From contig CM064632.1 of assembly GCA_032717465.1 (NCBI GenBank), positions 29,726,023 to 29,790,022 on the forward strand: 64,000 bases of DNA, in the 5' to 3' direction. A model generated the notes under the pieces. It did not search any database. It was not told the DNA's origin and was given only the letters and a program-made list of their open reading frames with translations. The DNA is from Coenobita brevimanus. Lineage: Eukaryota; Arthropoda; Malacostraca; Decapoda; Coenobitidae. Position numbers and translations under genes: made by a program. How positions within the stretch are numbered: position 1 is the stretch's first letter; each line of letters opens with the position of its first letter. Of this stretch, positions 10,836 to 20,609 are shown one piece after another.

Positions 10836-12774
10836 TAAGACTAGTGAGTGGCATATGGTCAGTTTCCAGAGTAAATGATGCCCCAAATAAATAATAATAA
10901 TATTTTTTAACACCATCAACCACAGCCAAGAGTTCTTTCTCAACAGTGCTGTAATTCCTCTCGGCGGGTTTTAGCCTACGGCTGTGGTATGCCACTGGGA
11001 AGATTCCACCCTCCGATTCCTGCATCAATACGGCACCTACTCCATCTTGTGAAGGATCAGTGCACAGTATGAAAGGTTTGCTGGAATCAGGCAACTGCAA
11101 GATAGGCTCCTTGCACAACATATTCTTGAGGGTGGCAAAAGATCTCTCTTGCGCTTCTCCCCATTCAATGGTGTTTGGAGCATATTTCCGTAGCACTTCG
11201 TACAACAGTTGGGCAATGAGAGCAAAGTTGGGGATAAAACTCCTATAATATCCCACTAGGCCAAGGAATGCCCTAACCTGTTTCTTGGTCACGGGTCTCG
11301 GGGCTTCTCTAACCTTCCTGATCTTGTCACCCTGACACCTGCAGTGATTGTTGCCAACAATATGTCCGAGGAACTTCACCTCACTGTGAGCAATCTTGCA
11401 TTTGCTAGGCTTCACAGTTGTGTTGAGACTCTGGAGTCTACTGAAGATAATTTCCAGGAGTCTGAGGTGCTCCTCCAACGTGGCGGAATGAACGAGGACA
11501 TCGTCAACGAACATCTCTACTCCTACAATACCATGGAGCACTTGTCTCATGGCACGATTGAATACTGCTGGGGAATTGATAAGTCCAAATGGGAGGACTT
11601 TATACTGGTACAACCTCCTAGGAGTAGCAAAGGCAGTGAACTGACGACTCTCAGGATGAAGAGGAATCTGGAAGAATCCCTTCGCTAGGTTGAGCTTTGT
11701 GAAATATCGTGACCCTGCCAGCTTGGAGAAGATGGCAATATGGTCACCCATTGGCTCAGCATCCAATTTGGTGATTGCATTGAGCCTTCTATAGTCGCCA
11801 CAAATCCTGACTCCACCATCTTTCTTGCGGACTACTACCATCGGACTACAGTAAGGAGATGAGGACTTTTCGATAATGCCTGCAGTCTCCATGTCAGCAG
11901 TTTCCTTATCTACTGCATCCTGTAGTCGCATGGGAATCGGATATGGCTTAACCTTTATAGGAGCATTGCTGGTCAACTCAATTTTATGACATGCAACCTT
12001 TGCAAGTCTAGGTTGGTCTGAGAAGACATCAGCATACTGACAGAGCAGTGACCTTAAGGCATTTTGGTCTCCTACCGCTAAATCAGGGTTAAGTAAAACA
12101 TCTCCGACAGTCTCTTCCTGATGGGACTGAGCGGTTAAGGGCTTGTCATCATGGTCATCAGCTGGGATCACCGCAGCTGCCCCGGTTTCTTCCAGTGGCT
12201 GGTCACTATCATCAGCTACTCGTAGGCCAGTCTCCTCGGGGTCTGACTCATGATAAGCCTTCAACATGTTAATGTGGAACCTTTTACGAAGATTCTCCAT
12301 CTGAATTATGTAGTTGAGGTCTGGAATGCGCTCTGCTACATCAAATGGACCCTTCCACTGCGCCAACAACTTGTTCTGGGCAGTGGGGAGTAATACCAAG
12401 CATTTATCGCCTGGACTAAACTTCCGAAGCTTTGCCTTCTTATCGTAATAAGCCTTTTGAACTTCACGCGCCTTGATAAGTTCTTCCTTAGCTAGCTCAC
12501 ACGTCGACTGGAGGCGGTCAGCCAAATCAAGGACGTAGGTGTAGGTGGTCTTGACTTCAGGGTTGGGTTCTTCATCGTCCCATAACTCACGAAGGACTTG
12601 AAGTGGGCCCTGGACCGACCTTCCATACACCAGTTCAAAGGGTGAGAATTTCAATGAATGCTGTGGGGCTTCTCGATAAGCAAACAGAAGAGGAGCAATG
12701 AACCGTGGCCATTCCTTTGGCTGTTCGGCGGTCATGCGCCTCAACATCTTCTTGAGAGTTCCATTGAACCTCAC
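10789..12774 (-). pseudogene. pol: G1 integrase C-terminus, reverse transcriptase and RNase H
   Basis: This open frame of 661 codons starts by frameshift, not at a true ATG. Residues 1-175 are the integrase C-terminal region (FNGTLKKML, SPFELVYGR, KGPFDV, HINMLKAYH). After a linker, RT covers about 260-480: YCSPMVVVRKKDGGVRICGDY, then motif A as KLNLAKGFFQIPL, then VLPFGLINSPAVFN and FVDD at 422-425. Motif A has Asn at 362 where the catalytic Asp belongs (codon 11689-11691), which should abolish polymerisation. RNase H covers about 560-661 with CTDPSQDGVGAVL, EKELLAVV and ETDH, then runs out of frame near 10830. Confidence 0.88.
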
Positions 12775-13351
12775 ACAACCCGTTACACATGGGATGATAC
12801 GGCGTAGTCCGTAAGCCTCGGATGGACAGCAACCTGAACGCTTCGTTCATCATTGCTGAAGTGAACTGCGAACCCCGGTCGCTTAAGACCTCCTTAGGGA
12901 TACCTACATGACAGAACACTTCAATTAATGCCTCAGCAACAGTGACGGCCTCTATATTCTTAAGGGCCACGGCTTCAGGCCACCGTGTGCTGAAATCAAC
13001 AATAGTAAGGATATACTTTGATCCATCACTAACCCTAGAGGAGATTGGCCCAACTATGTCAACTGCTACTCTCTCGAACGATTCAGAGTTTATGAGCATT
13101 GGTTTCAGTGGCGCAGGACGGACACATCACAGGAACGTTATTTCCCGTCCCATTCCTGGCCAGAAAAAGTCAGCATGGATGCGGTCAGAGGTCTTCTTTT
13201 GACCCATGTGACCTCCCATCGCTGAACAATGACCTAATTCAAAGACTGCTCGGCGATACTTTGCAGGAACGACAAACTGCAGTTGAACCTCACCCTGGGG
13301 TGTCTGTGACTCACGGTACAGCCGTCCTCGCTTACGAAGGAACCTGGCTTG
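12760..13351 (-). pseudogene. pol: G1 integrase: zinc-binding region and catalytic core
   Basis: This continues the gag-protease frame after the TGA at 13352. The first part has an H-x-H style zinc-binding half (GHCSAMGGHMGQKK and DFFWPGMGRE). Its Cys-Cys half is broken at an in-frame TGA at 13127-13129. From about 13099 the core follows: VAVDIVGP (first Asp), LSDRGSQF (second Asp), then YHPMCNGLCE with the expected Glu. A frameshift next to that Glu, near 12776, moves the rest of integrase to another frame. The domain sits upstream of RT, which is the unusual order for Gypsy. Confidence 0.85.
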
Positions 13352-13879
13352 TCATCCCCATGAATACTTGATCACTTTACCCTCCAGCTTCTTGCGCACT
13401 GAGGCAAGTGTCGAGTCAGTCTGTTGCTCTTGGACAACATCTTGACTACGAATCAGATCTTGCGGCGTTGCGACGGTCAACGGAGTGACGCGATTTGGAG
13501 CCTTGGCCATGGCTCGTGTTACTGCAGCAGCCGAAGTCTGAGTAGCAACATCTACGGCGCAACTATTTTTGACGCCAGGTATGTTGCCTAATATGAGGTC
13601 AAATAAAGGTTCTGGCATGACAACTGCAGCTGTCAGGCCAGTGAAAAATGGAGACGCCACCTGGATACGTGCCTCAGGGAACAATCTCACTGATCCATCA
13701 ATAAGTCTAACTTGGATCTGTCGACCTGTATACTCATCAGGCCGAACTAAACTCTGCTTAACAGAGCAACCTGAGGAACCATTGTCCCTCAGAACATTTA
13801 CAGAAACACCTCCCACAGACCCTAGCTGAACAAGAACGGCAGTGTTGCTGGTGGAAGGGTCTGAGGAGGTAGCAGCCAG
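13352..13879 (-). pseudogene. pol: G1 aspartic protease region of pol
   Basis: This lies in the same frame as gag, directly after the gag TGA, and would cleave the Gag-Pol polyprotein. The active-site motif reads LRDNGSSGCSV where Gypsy proteases have D-T/S-G, so the catalytic Asp is kept but Thr/Ser is Asn. The second half has a typical flap-to-ILGN stretch (LFDLILGNIPGV). After it comes a linker ending in RKKLEGKVIKYSWG, then an in-frame TGA at 13352-13354. That TGA stands before a Gln codon and may be a decayed Arg codon (CGA to TGA). I chose no start codon because the product would come from readthrough or a fused frame. Confidence 0.75.
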
Positions 13880-15259
13880 TCATTCATGAGACTGCGGAAC
13901 AACCGATGCAGCAAATGTGGCGCCCTGGGAACTAGGTGTCTGAGGAGTCGTACTCACCATCTGAGGAGGTGGAGCATTGACTACCTGTAGAGGAGAGTTC
14001 ATGGTCGGAGGGGGACTTGTGAACTGTTGGGAAGTACCTGAACTGGTAGAGATGGCACCACCGGGTACTTGTTGTGGAATGAAGGCTGCATTTGCCTCCT
14101 GCCTCCGATACACTAATTGACCTGACTGAGGGTTACATGGCTTGTCCTTGTATTGCTGCTGCTGCTTGGGGAACTGCTGCTGGTTGGGGTGCTTGTTGTA
14201 CCGCTTCCAAGCAGGCTGCTGTGTATTTTGCCCCTGGTCCTTCTGCTGTTTGCTTGGACCTTGGCCATTACTCTGAGAACGGCCTTGGTGCTGGGATTCA
14301 GTCTGAGACGGCTTCCCAGACTTGGCAGTATCTTTTCTGCTGTTCCAGGAGTTTTGCTTACGAGTTTGATACCCGTATGCAGTAAAGAATGCGTCAGCCT
14401 TTTCTGCCATTTGGCTGGCATCTTTCACCTGGCAGATCTTAAGCTGTGCTATGAGCTCAGCAGGCCACGACCTCTCTAGCTGTGTACGCAGCATAAGGTC
14501 AATTATCCCCTCATGCGTGGAAGGAGTTTCATCTTTCTCCATCCACTCACCTAAGTAAGCAGTGAGACGGTCGAGGAACTGAACAGCTGTCTCCTTGTCT
14601 TGGAGACGAGCTCGCATGAACTGAACTTTGGCGTTGTCTACTGTGAGACCATACGTCTTAATGAGTGCAGCTTTCATCATCTCATACGTGAGATTGTCTC
14701 CACGAATTCTGTGGAGAATATCGAGGGCAGGGCCCTCAAATAAACTAAGAAATTGGAGCCGCTTAGCTGCCTCATCCAGTTGATACATATCTGCTATGTC
14801 CTCAAAACGAGCTATGTACGGCTCGATTCGCTCGCCTTCCTTGTATGAAGGAAGCTTGATGCATGGGGTCGCCAGGACATGTGCAGGGAGAATGCTCGTG
14901 GAGCTTGGGCCAACTGCACCGGATGTGTCTGAAGCCAAGGAATCTCGCTTGAGCTTCAGCATTTCATATTCGTGTTTTTCACGTGCTTCTCGCTCGGCAC
15001 GTTTGTGCTCTCGTTCTCTCTCGCGTTGTTCACGCTCGTATTTGCGCTGTTCTCGCTCTTGTACTAGCTCGAGTTCATGTTGTTTTTGCTCGTATTCGCG
15101 CTGTTCTCGCTCGTGTTCGCGTTGGATTCTACGCTCTTCACGAGGATCTTTCTCACGTTCTTGCTCGTAATTAAACCATGAGAGAACGTAACTCTGAATT
15201 TTCTCTGGGTCTGTGAGGCCCATATCTTTGGCTTCCTGTACATAAGCACTGGCTGCCAT
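13880..15259 (-). CDS. gag: G1 gag polyprotein (capsid region), 459 aa
   Basis: This encodes the structural protein that would form the retrotransposon particle. The ATG at 15259 is the first in a frame that opens after a leader of about 400 bp. Residues about 30-110 form a very charged Glu/Arg/Lys coiled-coil-like segment. Residues about 130-290 resemble Gypsy capsid/retrotransposon-gag domains (LPSYKEGERIEPYIARFED, then FMRARLQDKETAVQFLDRL). The C-terminal third is Gln/Pro/Ser rich. No CCHC zinc knuckle is visible, unlike the G2 gag. The frame ends in TGA at 13880-13882 and protease continues in the same frame immediately afterwards. Gag identity is from overall pattern and position and is fairly sure. 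Particle function is inferred from the family. Confidence 0.85.
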   Translation of the reverse strand: MAASAYVQEAKDMGLTDPEKIQSYVLSWFNYEQEREKDPREERRIQREHEREQREYEQKQHELELVQEREQRKYEREQREREREHKRAEREAREKHEYEMLKLKRDSLASDTSGAVGPSSTSILPAHVLATPCIKLPSYKEGERIEPYIARFEDIADMYQLDEAAKRLQFLSLFEGPALDILHRIRGDNLTYEMMKAALIKTYGLTVDNAKVQFMRARLQDKETAVQFLDRLTAYLGEWMEKDETPSTHEGIIDLMLRTQLERSWPAELIAQLKICQVKDASQMAEKADAFFTAYGYQTRKQNSWNSRKDTAKSGKPSQTESQHQGRSQSNGQGPSKQQKDQGQNTQQPAWKRYNKHPNQQQFPKQQQQYKDKPCNPQSGQLVYRRQEANAAFIPQQVPGGAISTSSGTSQQFTSPPPTMNSPLQVVNAPPPQMVSTTPQTPSSQGATFAASVVPQSHE

Positions 15260-15648
15260 GATGCTAGCTCAGTTTAAATAACTAGCGACTCAATACTGAC
15301 TGCTTCACAAACAAATGCTAATAAACACAAGTAAAGAATACAGACACAATCTAGTGGTGACCATCTTATCTAGTTAACTGGAAAGGAATAAAGCAAAAAT
15401 GCAAATAACTGAGAAGACTCAATAATTAACACAATGGGTACGGCGGCTACCCTGGAGCGAATAAAATCATCTGGCATTACCAAAAATAAAGTATTAAATA
15501 GAGTTAAGTACTCTGTGGATTAATAAAGCAAAAATTCACTTGCTAAATTAACGGTAAACACCAGTAAACTTGTGTCTATAAACTTTAATGATAAATTCCT
15601 AAATATGAACGAGTGAGTAGCTTTAGAGCTAGGAGTTAATATCCTGGC
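15260..15648. other. G1 leader between primer-binding site and gag
   Basis: This AT-rich sequence of about 390 bp has no coding pattern. It would hold the packaging signal and the gag mRNA leader, but no motif can be named. Confidence 0.55.
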
Positions 15649-15658
15649 GAGGTCGCCA
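15649..15658 (-). promoter_or_regulatory. G1 primer-binding-site candidate TGGCGACCTC
   Basis: The site lies two bases inside the 5' LTR on the minus strand, where a tRNA primer should anneal. It is embedded in a perfect small hairpin, TGGCGA-CC-TCGCCA. G2 has the same ten bases six bases inside its 5' LTR. I could not assign the tRNA from memory. Confidence 0.6.
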
Positions 15659-15660
15659 AT

Positions 15661-17403
15661 TGTCACGGGGTTTTTAAAATAAATGCAAATATTATTTAAT
15701 TGATAATAATATTCAATAATATTGAAGAGCAGGGACAATGATTGTCTTACTAAATCAAGCAATGATTACTTTACGCTGACTTGCTTCGCACGATTCTCCA
15801 AGAATGAGAATTTATAAACTTTCTCAACAGTACACAGTAGAGACTAATTACTCAATTGCTGTTACTGTTAGCCTCTGGAGAAAGTTACTTCACCCCTGAC
15901 AATAAATAACTAATACTAATAATATCAGGTTCTTGCCAGGGATGTTCTACGTACGATAATTATCGTATTTGTACTATAATTTGGGATGCTTGTACGATGT
16001 ACGATATCACATTCAAAATATACGATAATTTTTGTCTATTTCAGCTTCCCTAGATTTTTTTTTTTTTTTATATATACTGTATATACTGCAGGTTAACAAC
16101 ACTCACTATTCCCGCCACACGGTTCATTGTGCCCACACCCCAGTAACCCACGCTTCCCCTGAGTCACTCACGAAATTCCTTTCCCCTCCCAGTCCCATGG
16201 GAGGTCAGGGCCAAGCCCGGCCGACCCCATAAATGTCAAGGACTTAGAAGTTCAAACTTTACTTGGTGCTTGGTAGTGGTCTGGTTCAATACCCTGGCCA
16301 AGCTGTAGTGCTGCTGTACCCACTACCCACTCTGCAACTTTGTATAGGACTTCAGTAAAGTCGTAAGTACAGTTGATATGCTGGTATACATAAAGCTTTG
16401 TAGGATATTCTTAATTTCTTACCGGGAAACGTGAGTGTAAGAAAGGCAAAAGTAATGTACCGTCTTAATTACTAGTTTGTATTCACCTAATTGTGATTCT
16501 CCTGGATTGACTCAGTCAAGCTCATGATGCCCCGTCTACATTTACCATTTCATCATACTTTCTTTACACACCATCTCGTCTGGTAACTTGTTTTAATTGA
16601 AAATTTACCTGTACGATAATTTTAGGGTAATATACGATAATTTTCATGCTACGGTACGATATATTGGGTCTCTGGGCAGAACATCCCTGGTTCTTGCTGA
16701 TGCTTAACTCCTAGGTGGCACAACGGATTTTAAGCTTAATACACAAGACTGGCCTAAGTACCAGTTATGAATGGCAAACGTTTATGCAAGCTAGGAGCTA
16801 TAAGAGGAATAAGCTTAATTGCGGAGAAATGAAACAAGAGTTCACATTACATTAAGCTCAAAAAAAGAACTGTTAAATTTATTGATTACAAAATAAATTT
16901 AATGTTACATTTCAAAATCAAATTAATGAGATCGCACTCGCTCACTCACACAAGAGCTAAATCCTTACGCCTAGGAAAAACACCTTAACTAAACTCTTAA
17001 GACTAGGAAAACGAAAAGAAATACTGGTCGATGAATGCTGTGTATCACCCAAATCAAGGGTGGGAGCGTGGAGCTGTAGTCTAGTGGAGCTTGGGTTGAC
17101 CTCTCACACTGCTGGAGCACAGAACCTCTCTCCGTCAAAGCAAACACTGGACTGAGTAAGTCGTGGGAAAGAAAAGGGGAGCACTAGACCGCATTTTTTA
17201 ACGGTCGAGTGAGCGAAACGCGCCCAAAACAAATCGTTCAGCGGAAGCGCTAATGTCTCACACAAAGACGATCACGTATGACAATGAAAAATTGATTTGA
17301 CAAAGTTTCCGTCCGAATGAGCGGTTAACTGAACGATAAACTGGGATTCCACTTGAGTTCGCGGTTTCCCACAAAAGCCAATGTCACTAGCCGACTCGTG
17401 ACA
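15661..17403 (-). repeat. G1 5' LTR, interrupted by a hAT-like MITE
   Basis: This repeat matches 6224-9400 once the separate insertion in each is removed, leaving about 0.98 kb of LTR in each copy. It begins TG and ends CA on the plus strand. Differences from the other LTR are scattered single bases, by eye a few percent at most, so G1 is not very old. The inserted 753-bp MITE occupies 15937-16689 plus one 8-bp duplication. I did not identify a TATA box with confidence. Confidence 0.93.
15937..16689. mobile_element. hAT-like MITE inserted in the G1 5' LTR (753 bp)
   Basis: The ends are perfect inverted repeats, CAGGGATGTTCT and AGAACATCCCTG. The flanks 15929-15936 and 16690-16697 are both GTTCTTGC, present once in the uninterrupted LTR at about 8690-8697. 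The 8-bp duplication and a CAGGG-type terminus fit the hAT superfamily. Short repeats of TACGATAATT cluster inside both ends (15949-16030 and 16611-16665), as transposase-binding subterminal motifs do in hAT elements. There is no transposase frame, so it was moved in trans. Boundaries are seen directly. Superfamily is inferred from termini and duplication length. Confidence 0.9.
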
Positions 17404-17486
17404 TGGTGCAATGTGTGAATTGTTGTTAGTACCACCAGATTCTATGCCATTTCATAGGGACCTTGTTTAGTGATGGGGAGAGTGAG

Positions 17487-17713
17487 AACCCTTATTCTCA
17501 TCGGTTAATGGAGCTCTCAAACACCTTTTCCTAAACGAATTATGCTGGTTATAACACATTACTGTCCTACTTTGCTATATACTGTAAATCTTGCTAACAT
17601 CGCCATACTCTGCATAAGCAAAGTACAAAAGGATATTAACCGGTCATATCATAGAATAAATCGCCAAGGAAGAGGTGCCAGGGAGCCTCCTTAGCCTACG
17701 AGAATGCAGGCTT
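17487..17713. mobile_element. MITE-A copy 80 bp outside G1
   Basis: Left end CTTATTCTCATCGGTTAATG and right end CTACGAGAATGCAGGC. A second partial right half follows at about 17796-17872, so two insertions or a duplication are likely. Confidence 0.8.
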
Positions 17714-17981
17714 ATATAACTTACCTATTACCTCTCTAGTGGCAACAACTCAGAACTAAATAATCATCGTCTGGCTGTGTTCAAGCAGAAATTGTAATAA
17801 CACGGAAGAGGGCAGTAAGGTGTAATGTACAAAATAAATCGCTTAGGAAAAGATGTTAGGCAACTTCCTCAACCCTCCACAGCCTGTCAGTCGTATTCAG
17901 TTTGTCACACCTCCTTCGTTAAACTTTCCTAATCGCATTTATATTTACATCCGCGCTCGGAAAGAGGTAAAAAATGTTATG

Positions 17982-17985
<4 letters not shown>

Positions 17986-18042
<57 letters not shown>
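17986..18042. repeat. (GT)n microsatellite
   Basis: Uninterrupted GT run. Confidence 0.97.
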
Positions 18043-18043
<1 letters not shown>

Positions 18044-18256
18044 TGAGGGATACCTGTCCCATCACTTCCGTTGCAGCACCAGATGACACACTCACTCCCA
18101 GCTTGGACCAGATATCATGTAGTAATCTTACTTAATTCTTATAGTAATTTTCTTTCATTCTTTCAGTACATTTTCATTGCATTCTTGGTTCCGTCAAATC
18201 GCGAGATGATATTCCTGCCACGGTACCTCCAGACGTTGCTACATTTTAGGAGAAAC

Positions 18257-18425
18257 CCAGAGCAGTGAAACCCGTAGCACCGAAACTCATAGCAGTGAAA
18301 CCCGGAACAGTGAAACCCATAACAGTGAAAACCATAGTGAAAACCATAGATGTGAAGCCCAAAGCAGTGAAACCTATAGCAGTGAAACCCAAAGCAATAA
18401 CCCCATGGCGGTGAAACCCATGTAA
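18257..18425. repeat. Minisatellite, unit about 17 bp (GCAGTGAAACCCATA)
   Basis: About ten imperfect copies. It creates a spurious Gly/Phe/His/Cys-rich minus-strand frame. Confidence 0.85.
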
Positions 18426-18551
18426 GTGAAATTGCTCCGGGAAATCTTGGAATATGGGTCACGTTGGGAATTTATAGGTCACAGGTGCTGGGGTGGAATG
18501 TGTGTTGACCTGGCCTGGCTGGCGACTCACCTTCCCGCCATCACCTGGCCT

Positions 18552-18756
18552 CGTATTCTCGGTGATTGAGGGAGCTTCCTAACACCTCCTGCTCAGCTAT
18601 TTATCTTTAGGATATGTATGGTTAATATCCATTTGTGCGTTATTTATGCAGGGTATGTCGATAGTGTAAGGATTTATAGAACAGATGAGGACAGTTAGGT
18701 AAAGTAAACAAAAGAAATCGCTTAGGAATTGGTGTTATGGAGCTTCCACAACCACT
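18552..18756. mobile_element. MITE-A copy, diverged
   Basis: It starts CTCGTATTCTCGGTGATTGA. The centre carries TTATGCAGGGTATGTCGATA and the right arm AAATCGCTTAGGAATTGGTG. The right terminus is degraded. Confidence 0.7.
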
Positions 18757-20284
18757 TATGATGCTAACTAGGTTCTCTTTATTACAAGATTTATTTGTCA
18801 TAGCTCCTTTGTTTTCATCCAACAGATTCGTAACCCCATTTCAGTTGGATAAATTTGACTCGTAATCAAGGAGACTCATTTCTGCCTCATGTATAAGGCA
18901 TGCAGCCACGATTTAGTGTTAAGGTGAAGTTGGCCCAGTTCCTTCAGATAACAAACCAACTATAGTGATTTCTACGTTAATCTTCCCGTCGGCTATAACA
19001 ATTAGAGATAATGTCGATAAAATATATGTACAGTAGAAGGCATGTAAAAGATACTTAAGTGAAACAATAAAAACTCCCCCAGATTATGTCTGTAAAGTAA
19101 TATAGAAGGCATGTAAGAAAATACTAAAGTGTGACAGGATAAAACCTCACTATAAATAAGAGTTAAAGAGCTAATAGTGGACGAGAAAACGACCCACGAT
19201 GACGCTCTCAGTTTCACGTATGATCCGACCCCTTGTAGTAATTCTCAATAAATATTTCGGAATATTTATGTATATATTTGTTTATTCTTTTTTTTTTTTT
19301 TTTTTTTTTTTTTTTAGCTGCCGTCAGACTATTTAATGTTTGAAATCAACGGACAGCTACACTACCACCGAGTCCACCGATCTGTATATATAGTTTTTGC
19401 AACGTAGGATTCACCCAGTGCATTATTTCAGCCCCGTTAATCGGTTACAGTTGCTATAGCTATTCTTGCTTATACCATTTTTTTTTTTTTTTTCGGGGGG
19501 GGGGGGGAGGCAAATGAGGAGAACTCGTGGGTAGAGAAGAAATTAATGATGACTAAATCTAATCCCTCCAGTAAAAAAAAAAAAAATGGGGGGTTAATAA
19601 AAATTATTTGGAGGTATGAAGAAAAAAAAAAATGAGGTCACCCAAGGGAAGAGGTTAAGGGAAGGTCGTGATCGTGGCTGAAGGGACACATGGAGGATTT
19701 ATCGGTTGTTGGTGCTGGAGGGGAATGTGTGTGACCTAACCTGATCTGACCTGGCTGCCTCTCCCATCACCTTCCAGCAGCTGATGACACATTCAAGGCC
19801 TGTATTCTCATGAGACTGGGACGGCCACAAGCACCCCATTTTGTCCTGTATTTTAGGTATTTCACCTTCGTTGCTCTGGCATATACGTTGATATATTTCT
19901 TTTCTTAATATAAACGGGAATTCCATTTATTTGGAAGTCTTACAAAAGTACCGTAGTTCGGATTGGTTGTCTCTTGATGATGTGTGTTCAGCCGCCTAAA
20001 GGATGAGAACTTGTCTGATTTTGATCCTTTAGAGGACATGAGATCATAGGGTTATTACATTCTGCCCACTGATGTTATTACTATTATTATTATTTAGCAT
20101 AGGGACATTCTAGACTTCATAAATGATAACATACCGTATGCAGGACTAGACTAGCAATGAAGAGTGCTGGGGAAGCTGGTAAGGCCATGAGAATTCCGTC
20201 CCCTATGTCATGACGGGAGATGAAACCGATAGCCCGTAAATCTTGTGAAATAGACCTGCCGTAACATCCCACTCTCCATCACGA
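18757..20284. other. No gene; homopolymer runs
   Basis: T runs at 19288-19315 and 19479-19493, followed by a G run. GGTAATAATTC-like AT-rich sequence, no conserved coding pattern. Confidence 0.5.
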
Positions 20285-20325
<41 letters not shown>

Positions 20326-20346
20326 GGAGAGAGAGAGAGAGAGAGT
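20285..20346. repeat. (CT)n(CA)n(GA)n palindromic microsatellite
   Basis: The CT run (20285-20300) and the terminal GA run (20328-20346) can pair with each other around the CA run, making a hairpin. Confidence 0.9.
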
Positions 20347-20575
20347 TCATGCGACTCTGAAGGAAACTGCACGGTGGAAAAGATGGAGTTTTGTTGTTGT
20401 GTCGGGGCAAAGCATCGTCGTGCCAGATGACACAAATTCCAGGCGTGTCATGTGGGTCCTGGGTCTGTGTTGTGGTGGGCCGAGGACACGTAGTAATACC
20501 GTACCATGCTTCAACGATTTAGTTTGTACAGTGCACTGTAGTACTCACTCTTTTGATACCGACATAGGGTGTACA

Positions 20576-20609
20576 GGCACTTAGCGGCCCTATAGGGCTG
20601 CTAAGTGCT
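20576..20609. repeat. Near-perfect 32-bp palindrome
   Basis: GCACTTAGC, one base, GCCCTATAGGGC, one base, GCTAAGTGC: all positions pair except one symmetric mismatch. There is no loop. No TIR partner is seen nearby. Confidence 0.85.

Larger units (their letters stand above)
6224..17403 (-). mobile_element. G1: Ty3/Gypsy LTR retrotransposon, Gmr1-type domain order, with two nested insertions
   Basis: The element runs 5' to 3' on the minus strand, from a 5' LTR (15661-17403) through gag, protease, integrase, RT and RNase H to a 3' LTR (6224-9400). Both LTRs read TGTCACGGGG at one end and CTCGTGACA at the other on the plus strand. The flanks 6219-6223 and 17404-17408 are both TGGTG, a 5-bp target duplication, so both ends are exact. 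Removing the nested L1a copy and the hAT-like MITE leaves about 8.2 kb. Integrase precedes RT, unlike ordinary Gypsy. The frame is broken by three in-frame TGA codons and at least two frameshifts, and RT and protease have active-site substitutions, so this copy should be dead. Structure and boundaries are seen directly. Gmr1-group placement rests on domain order. Confidence 0.93.

Noticed and set aside
14796..15174. Plus-strand Ser/Arg/Cys-rich frame opposite gag
   Set aside because: Antisense shadow of the charged coiled-coil region of gag.
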